Of a stretch of 10,065 bases of DNA, positions 6,655-10,065 are shown piece by piece. How positions within the stretch are numbered: position 1 is the first letter of the stretch; every line of letters begins with the position of its first letter. The stretch comes from DASUWK01 sp036378435 (lineage in GTDB: Bacteria; Chloroflexota; Dormibacteria; Dormibacterales; Dormibacteraceae), in assembly GCA_036378435.1 (NCBI GenBank), contig DASUWK010000045.1:1-10065 (forward strand), read 5' to 3'. The position numbers and the translations under genes are program-made. A model generated the notes under the pieces. That model was not told where the DNA came from. It saw nothing but the letters and a program-made list of their open reading frames with translations, and did not search any database.

Positions 6655-6903
6655 TTGGAAAACCAGAAGATCACCTGGGACGACTTCAAGAACATCATCG
6701 TCGAGCGCCTCGGCTGCGAGCCGGAGCAGGTGACGATGGATGCCTCTTTCCAGGAAGACCTGAACGCAGACTCACTCGACCTGGTAGAGCTGATCTACGC
6801 CTTTGAAGAGAACACCGGCCTGGAGATTCCCGACGAGGACGCGGAGAAGATCACGACCGTCGGTCAAGCCTGGGAGTACATCCAGGAGAAGGCCGGGACA
6901 TAG
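6655..6903 (+). CDS. acpP: Acyl carrier protein
   Basis: This 82-aa acidic four-helix carrier holds growing acyl chains as thioesters on a phosphopantetheine arm. Ser40 in NADSLDLVEL is the attachment site, made holo by AcpS with CoA as donor. FQEDLNADSLD and the acidic helix II (DLVELIYAFEE) are the classic partner-binding surface. The start is TTG 6655 behind a strong GGAGG. The reading frame is open upstream to 6550, but those codons lie inside fabD and do not match ACP. fabD lies immediately upstream; fabH, fabG and fabF are not in the window. The stop TAG at 6901-6903 shares bases with the likely rnc start. Confidence 0.96.
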   Translation: MENQKITWDDFKNIIVERLGCEPEQVTMDASFQEDLNADSLDLVELIYAFEENTGLEIPDEDAEKITTVGQAWEYIQEKAGT

Positions 6904-7751
6904 CGCGCTCGCGTCGCCCGGCGGCACAGGACGGGCACGCCCCTAGCGGCAAGCTTGCCGATCTGCAGCAGAAGATCGGCATCGCCTTCCGGGACGAGTC
7001 GCTCCTCCAGGAGGCGCTGACCCACAGCTCGTTCGCCAACGAGAATCCATCGGTCTCTCCGCGCGACAACGAGCGGCTGGAGTACCTCGGCGACGCCGTC
7101 CTGCAGCTGATCACCGCCGAGTACCTCTACAAGAGCAATCCGGCGGCGCGGGAGGGCGAGCTCACACAGACGCGCTCGGCCATGGTCAACACGAACACGC
7201 TGGCCCAGCTCTCGGAGGAGCTCGGGATCGGCGAATTCCTGTACCTGGGGCGCGGCATCTTGAAGGGCGGCGGTCGCGGCCTGCGCTCGCTGCTTGCGAA
7301 TGCGTTCGAGGCGGTGCTCGGAGCCGTGTTCCTCGACGCCGGCTATGACGTTGCCTACCACTTCTACCTGGGCCGCTTCCGCGCCCTGGCGGAGCCGGTG
7401 CAGGACGAGAACTTCAAGGGGCGCCTACAGCAGGTCGTGCAGGACCGCTTCGGGCAGACGCCTTTCTACGACAGCGCCGCCGCCAGGGGCCCGCAGAACC
7501 GCCGCGAATACACCGCTGTCGTCTACGCGGGCTCAGACCCTCTGGGCACCGGTCACGGGACCACCAAGCAGCAGGCGGAGCAGGAGGCGGCGAAGGTCGC
7601 GCTCGCCACCCTCGACGCGCCCGCCGAGGAGAAGCGAAAACCGGCCCGGCGCTCGCGGCGCCGGAAGCCGGCCGAGGACGCGCCGGCGGAGGCTGTGTCC
7701 GAGCCCGTGTCCGAAGCCGCCGCGGAAGAAGCGCCCACCGGATCGATCTAG
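6900..7751 (+). CDS. rnc: Ribonuclease III (start codon non-standard, probably ATA)
   Basis: RNase III cuts double-stranded RNA in rRNA maturation and mRNA turnover. Counting from 6900, the signature ERLEYLGD spans residues 58-65 (catalytic Glu61, Asp65), followed by LLANAFEAVLGAVFLD with the second catalytic Glu. The Asp found before that Glu in E. coli is Asn here, a variant I recall from other bacterial RNases III. A dsRNA-binding domain follows (~residues 165-238, including FKGRLQQVVQDRFG and TTKQQAEQEAAK). The last ~44 residues are an unusual low-complexity tail, basic and then acidic/Ala-rich. The first conventional start in frame, ATG 7182, is after the catalytic signature and cannot be right. 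ATA 6900 overlaps the acpP stop as ATAG, with AGGAG/AGAAGG at 6884-6892. CTG 6870 is the other near-cognate option. The gene call is firm; the start is tentative. Confidence 0.9.
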   Translation: MARSRRPAAQDGHAPSGKLADLQQKIGIAFRDESLLQEALTHSSFANENPSVSPRDNERLEYLGDAVLQLITAEYLYKSNPAAREGELTQTRSAMVNTNTLAQLSEELGIGEFLYLGRGILKGGGRGLRSLLANAFEAVLGAVFLDAGYDVAYHFYLGRFRALAEPVQDENFKGRLQQVVQDRFGQTPFYDSAAARGPQNRREYTAVVYAGSDPLGTGHGTTKQQAEQEAAKVALATLDAPAEEKRKPARRSRRRKPAEDAPAEAVSEPVSEAAAEEAPTGSI

Positions 7752-7765
7752 GGTCTGACGTAGTA

Positions 7766-7800
7766 CCCTCTGCGCGCGCTTTTGGGCGCGCAACAGAGGG
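7766..7800 (+). promoter_or_regulatory. Strong hairpin in the leader of the SPFH gene, overlapping its ribosome binding site
   Basis: CCCTC (7766-7770) pairs with GAGGG (7796-7800) and TGCGCGC (7771-7777) pairs with GCGCGCA (7786-7792). Three bases bulge on the 3' side (7793-7795) and the loop is 8 bases. The 3' arm contains the first bases of the GGGGAGG Shine-Dalgarno (7798-7804) used by ATG 7812, so folding would restrict ribosome access. No U-run follows, which argues against an intrinsic terminator for rnc. It may regulate translation, act as an RNase III site, or partly attenuate transcription. The pairing is seen; the function is inferred. Confidence 0.55.
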
Positions 7801-7804
7801 GAGG
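7798..7804 (+). promoter_or_regulatory. Shine-Dalgarno of the SPFH gene
   Basis: GGGGAGG lies 7 bases before ATG 7812. It decides the start against TTG 7782, which lies in the loop of the hairpin and would give a ten-residue, non-conserved extension. Confidence 0.8.
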
Positions 7805-7811
7805 TCTCCAG

Positions 7812-8804
7812 ATGAGCCTATTGGGCAACTTCCAGCGCGAGTTCATCGCCCGTCCGGACGAGTTCAAGGACCGGATCGTCTTCAAGTGGCCGGACGAGAA
7901 CATTCGCCGGCAGACACGCCTGACGGTCGAGGCGGATGAGCAGGCGGTCTTCTTCCGCTCCGGCCAGGTGGTCGGCATGCTCGGTCCTGGCGTGTCGGTG
8001 CTGGACAGCTCCGAGATCCCCTTCCTCGGCAACGTCGTCGACCAGCTGACCGGCGGCAACTTCTTCAAGACCGAGCTCTACTTCGTCTCCGTCCGCGAGT
8101 TCCCCAACCTGCCATTCGGCGGGGCGGTCGACAACGTGCTCGATCCCCAAACTCAGCTCGGCGTCGGCCTACGGGCCTTCGGGGACTACTCGCTGCGCGT
8201 CACGGACCCGTCGGCGCTGGTGACCAAGCTGGTCGGCACCCAGGACCTCGGGCAGAACGACGAGGTCACCGATTGGACTCGCGACCAGCTGATGAAGGCC
8301 TTTCGGACGGTGCTGGTCGGCGACATCATGGCCAACTCGTGGCCGATCCTCGGCCTGGCGGCGCACACGCCTCAGATCGAGCAGGAGACGCTGGTCGCCG
8401 CCCAGCAGTCGGTGGCCGGGTACGGCCTGGAGGTCGCCCGCCTCGGGAACTTCACCGTCACGATCAAGCCCGAAGACGAGGAGAACCTGAAGCGCTACCT
8501 GGCGCAGGTGCAGTACTCGAAGCTGGCCGGCGGCTTCCAGCAGGCCGCCGCGGCCGAGGCGCTCGAGGGTATCGGCGAGGGCGCCGCGAAGGGCGGCGAA
8601 GCAGCGAACGTGGCCGCCCTCGGCGTGGGCCTGGCGGCCAGCAAGCTCATCTCGGACCCGCAGGGCGGCCAGGCGGCGCCGGGGCAGGCGCCCGAGGCCG
8701 TACCGGTTGCGGCCAGGTTCTGCTCGAGCTGCGGCGCGCAGACCACGCCGGGCGCCAAGTTCTGCGCGAACTGCGGCGCGGCCCTGCAGCAGCCGGCGGG
8801 GTAG
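7812..8804 (+). CDS. SPFH-domain protein with C-terminal zinc ribbon (YdjI / 'virion core protein'-like)
   Basis: This 330-aa protein has an SPFH/band-7-like core (~residues 25-220), recognisable from the RLTVEADEQAVFFRSGQVVGMLGPG opening (36-60) and the GLEVARLGNFTVTI strand. The core is followed by a helical QVQYSKLAGGFQQAAAAEAL segment, a Gly/Ala-rich linker (~245-295) and a zinc ribbon with Cys304, Cys307, Cys318 and Cys321 (two CxxC knuckles 10 residues apart). This architecture matches bacterial YdjI-type proteins. In B. subtilis ydjI belongs to the pspA-ydjGHI envelope-stress operon. No transmembrane helix or signal peptide is seen, so membrane contact would be peripheral. The gene follows rnc across a 60-base gap containing the hairpin, and the next gene, seven bases away, also carries a zinc ribbon. 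A scaffold or membrane-stress role is inferred from the family; the molecular function is unknown. Confidence 0.85.
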   Translation: MSLLGNFQREFIARPDEFKDRIVFKWPDENIRRQTRLTVEADEQAVFFRSGQVVGMLGPGVSVLDSSEIPFLGNVVDQLTGGNFFKTELYFVSVREFPNLPFGGAVDNVLDPQTQLGVGLRAFGDYSLRVTDPSALVTKLVGTQDLGQNDEVTDWTRDQLMKAFRTVLVGDIMANSWPILGLAAHTPQIEQETLVAAQQSVAGYGLEVARLGNFTVTIKPEDEENLKRYLAQVQYSKLAGGFQQAAAAEALEGIGEGAAKGGEAANVAALGVGLAASKLISDPQGGQAAPGQAPEAVPVAARFCSSCGAQTTPGAKFCANCGAALQQPAG

Positions 8805-8811
8805 CGCGCCC

Positions 8812-9525
8812 GTGGACACGATGCCGGCGATCCCCGCCACCGCGGAGGCTCGCCAGCCGGCTCTGGACGCGGCCGTCCAGCAGCTCCGCGCCGCCGACCC
8901 CACGTTCGACGTGGGCGCCTTCATGGAGGAGATCAGCCGCCGCTTTGCATGGCAGAAGCAGGCGCTCGCCGACCGCTCGCCCGGTCTGCTGGCGGGGCAG
9001 GCCTCTCCGGCCCTGCTCGAGCGCTGGAAGGACGACGCCGCGCGCCAGCTCACGGCCGGCGTGCGAACGGAGTACCGCGGCCTGCGTGTGGACGGCGTCA
9101 GGCCCATCTGGCTCACGGTCGGACCGGCGCGCGACCGGTTCACAGTCGCCGTCGACCACACCGCGGCCATCACGGGCGTCGCCGACGACAGCGGCCAGGT
9201 CGTCTTCGGCGGCTCGTCGCCCTCGGCCAAGGTCGAGTACTGGACCCTCAGCCGGCCGACCGGCGCGGTCACGCCGGACCCAGAGAGCGGCGCGTCGTGC
9301 CCGGGCTGTGGCGCGCCCGTCAACCGCAACCGCGGCCCGGTCTGCCCGTACTGCCGCGCGGAGGTGCCGAGCGCCCTTCTGGGCTGGCTGCTCGATCGGG
9401 TCGACGACGCCATCGAGTGGGCGCAGGTCGCCATGCCGGTCGATCCGGAGGACGAGCGGCGCAAGCGAGAGCTGGAGCAAGAGGACGACTGGCTCGACGC
9501 TCAGCTGAGGGGCCAAGGCCACTAG
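8812..9525 (+). CDS. Tim44-like domain protein with C-terminal zinc ribbon
   Basis: The protein is 237 aa from GTG 8812, or 234 from ATG 8821; the two starts are hard to separate because neither has a well-placed Shine-Dalgarno. Residues ~20-150 resemble the Tim44/MRPL45-type fold: DPTFDVGAFMEEISRRFAWQKQAL, a LLERWKDDAARQL helix, and a strand region ending GSSPSAKVEYWTLSR. A zinc ribbon follows with Cys163, Cys166, Cys178 and Cys181. After it come a LLGWLLDRVDDAIEWAQVAMP helix and a charged C-terminus. Mitochondrial Tim44 binds cardiolipin membranes and Hsp70; bacterial relatives are poorly characterised. There is no transmembrane helix or export signal. The gene starts seven bases after the SPFH gene and is very likely co-transcribed with it. 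The domain assignment is by eye and moderate; the function is unknown. Confidence 0.75.
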   Translation: MDTMPAIPATAEARQPALDAAVQQLRAADPTFDVGAFMEEISRRFAWQKQALADRSPGLLAGQASPALLERWKDDAARQLTAGVRTEYRGLRVDGVRPIWLTVGPARDRFTVAVDHTAAITGVADDSGQVVFGGSSPSAKVEYWTLSRPTGAVTPDPESGASCPGCGAPVNRNRGPVCPYCRAEVPSALLGWLLDRVDDAIEWAQVAMPVDPEDERRKRELEQEDDWLDAQLRGQGH

Positions 9526-9547
9526 GCCGGCCGGGGAGGCCATGAGC

Positions 9548-9553
9548 TAAACT
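9548..9553 (+). promoter_or_regulatory. Possible -10 element upstream of smc
   Basis: TAAACT matches the hexamer before rpmF and lies 14 bases before the smc TTG. The 42-base gap is rich in GGCC repeats (9511-9541), which can form small competing hairpins. No clear -35 or Shine-Dalgarno is visible, so this would again give a very short leader. Weak evidence. Confidence 0.3.
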
Positions 9554-9567
9554 CGCGGGCAACCGCG

Positions 9568-10065
9568 TTGCGTCTTCTCTCCATCACTCTCAGCGGGTTC
9601 AAGACGTTTGCCCGGCCCACGGAGATCGGCTTCGAGGGCGGCGTGACGGCCATCGTCGGGCCGAACGGCTCCGGCAAGTCGAACATCGTCGACTCCTTCA
9701 AATGGGTGCTCGGCGAATCGCAGGCGCGCGACCTCCGCGGCAAGCGCATGGACGAGGTGATCTATGCCGGCGGCGAGCGGCGCCCACGCGCGGCCGCGGC
9801 GGAGGTGACCATCGTCATCGACAACTCCGACGGCGTGCTGCCGGTCGAGTATCGCGAAGTCGCCATCCGGCGCCGGCTGGGCCGGGGCGGCCAGAGCGAC
9901 TACTTCCTCAACGGCACGCGCGTGCGCAGGCGCGACCTCATGGACTTGCTGGCCTCCACCGGGCTCACGGTCGACGGCTACGCCATGATCGGCCAGCCCG
10001 ACATCGAGTCAATCATCAGCTGCAGCCCGGCCGAGCGCCGCGTGCTGATCGAGGAAGCCGCCCGC
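9568..10065 (+). CDS. smc: Chromosome partition protein SMC, N-terminal head (runs off window)
   Basis: SMC is the long coiled-coil ATPase of bacterial condensin; with ScpA and ScpB it compacts and segregates chromosomes. The visible 166 residues are the N-terminal half of the ATPase head. LSGFKTFARPTEIGF is the typical opening. GPNGSGKSN (31-39) is the Walker A motif. VLGES, the LRGKRMDEVIYAGGERR stretch, the DNSDG turn, YFLNGTRVRRRD and ERRVLIEEAAR all match SMC head sequences. The segment GQPDIESII stands where most SMCs read GQG-x-I, a small variation that keeps the Q-loop glutamine. TTG 9568 gives RLLSITLSGFK, the usual length before the FK motif; no ATG or GTG lies at a suitable place. 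The coiled coil, hinge and C-terminal head are outside the window. smc commonly lies shortly after rnc, and here two zinc-ribbon genes are inserted between. Confidence 0.95.
   Translation, partial: MRLLSITLSGFKTFARPTEIGFEGGVTAIVGPNGSGKSNIVDSFKWVLGESQARDLRGKRMDEVIYAGGERRPRAAAAEVTIVIDNSDGVLPVEYREVAIRRRLGRGGQSDYFLNGTRVRRRDLMDLLASTGLTVDGYAMIGQPDIESIISCSPAERRVLIEEAAR

Noticed and set aside
7286..7330. Inactive RNase III because Asn replaces the Asp before the catalytic Glu (LLANAFEA)
   Set aside because: Asn at this place appears natural in other bacterial RNases III as I recall them, and Glu61, Asp65 and the following Glu are intact. Loss of activity is not supported.
7182..7751. rnc starting at ATG 7182
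   Set aside because: It would remove the ERLEYLGD catalytic signature, which is plainly encoded just upstream in the same frame.
7766..7800. Intrinsic terminator after rnc
   Set aside because: The stem is strong but no T-run follows. The 3' arm leads straight into a Shine-Dalgarno, so a leader hairpin is the better reading.
8169..9464. 431-codon minus-strand open frame opposite the SPFH and Tim44-like genes, and the + frame 8273-9508
   Set aside because: Both have composition typical of antisense or out-of-frame GC-rich DNA and cross a gene boundary; the zinc-ribbon genes account for this region.
9511..9541. GGCC-repeat hairpin as terminator before smc
   Set aside because: The repeats are only 4-bp palindromes with several competing pairings and no T-run; in DNA this GC-rich that is weak evidence.

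Overview
This is a GC-rich (roughly two-thirds G+C by eye), tightly packed bacterial chromosomal segment. All recognised genes lie on the + strand, and there are no mobile elements, tRNAs, rRNAs or CRISPR arrays. The order rsmD-coaD-(coiled-coil gene)-acyltransferase-rpmF-fabD-acpP-rnc-(two genes)-smc is a housekeeping layout shared by many Terrabacteria-type bacteria. The base composition, the coiled-coil gene after coaD and the SPFH/Tim44 zinc-ribbon pair would fit a Chloroflexota/Dormibacterota- or Actinobacteriota-like organism. That placement is inference and weakly held.

Region 1 (1-3290) is an overlapping three-gene string: the 3' part of an M20-family metallopeptidase, selD, and an amidase. 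The selD gene is the most notable item. Its true start is ATG 923, and codon 16 is an in-frame TGA (968-970) exactly where SelD enzymes carry their catalytic Cys or Sec. A hairpin follows immediately. This SelD is therefore very probably a selenoprotein, and the organism should decode UGA as selenocysteine. A standard gene call would begin at GTG 989 and lose the active site.

Region 2 (3254-4790) holds rsmD (16S rRNA m2G966 methyltransferase), coaD (CoA biosynthesis) and a coiled-coil protein, joined by short overlaps. Region 3 (4828-7751) covers lipid and translation housekeeping: a PlsC-type acyltransferase, rpmF (L32, 58 aa), fabD, acpP and rnc. The coiled-coil gene, fabD and rnc have no ATG/GTG/TTG at the start that homology requires. 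The first and third have CTG or ATA in a 4-base overlap with the previous stop codon; fabD has GCG.

Region 4 (7752-9525) is a pair of zinc-ribbon proteins. One is an SPFH (flotillin-like, YdjI-type) protein and the other a Tim44-like protein. A strong hairpin reaching into the ribosome binding site precedes them. They sit where rnc and smc are commonly close neighbours, and may form a membrane-associated module of unknown role. Region 5 (9568 to the end) is the N-terminal ATPase head of SMC, running off the window.
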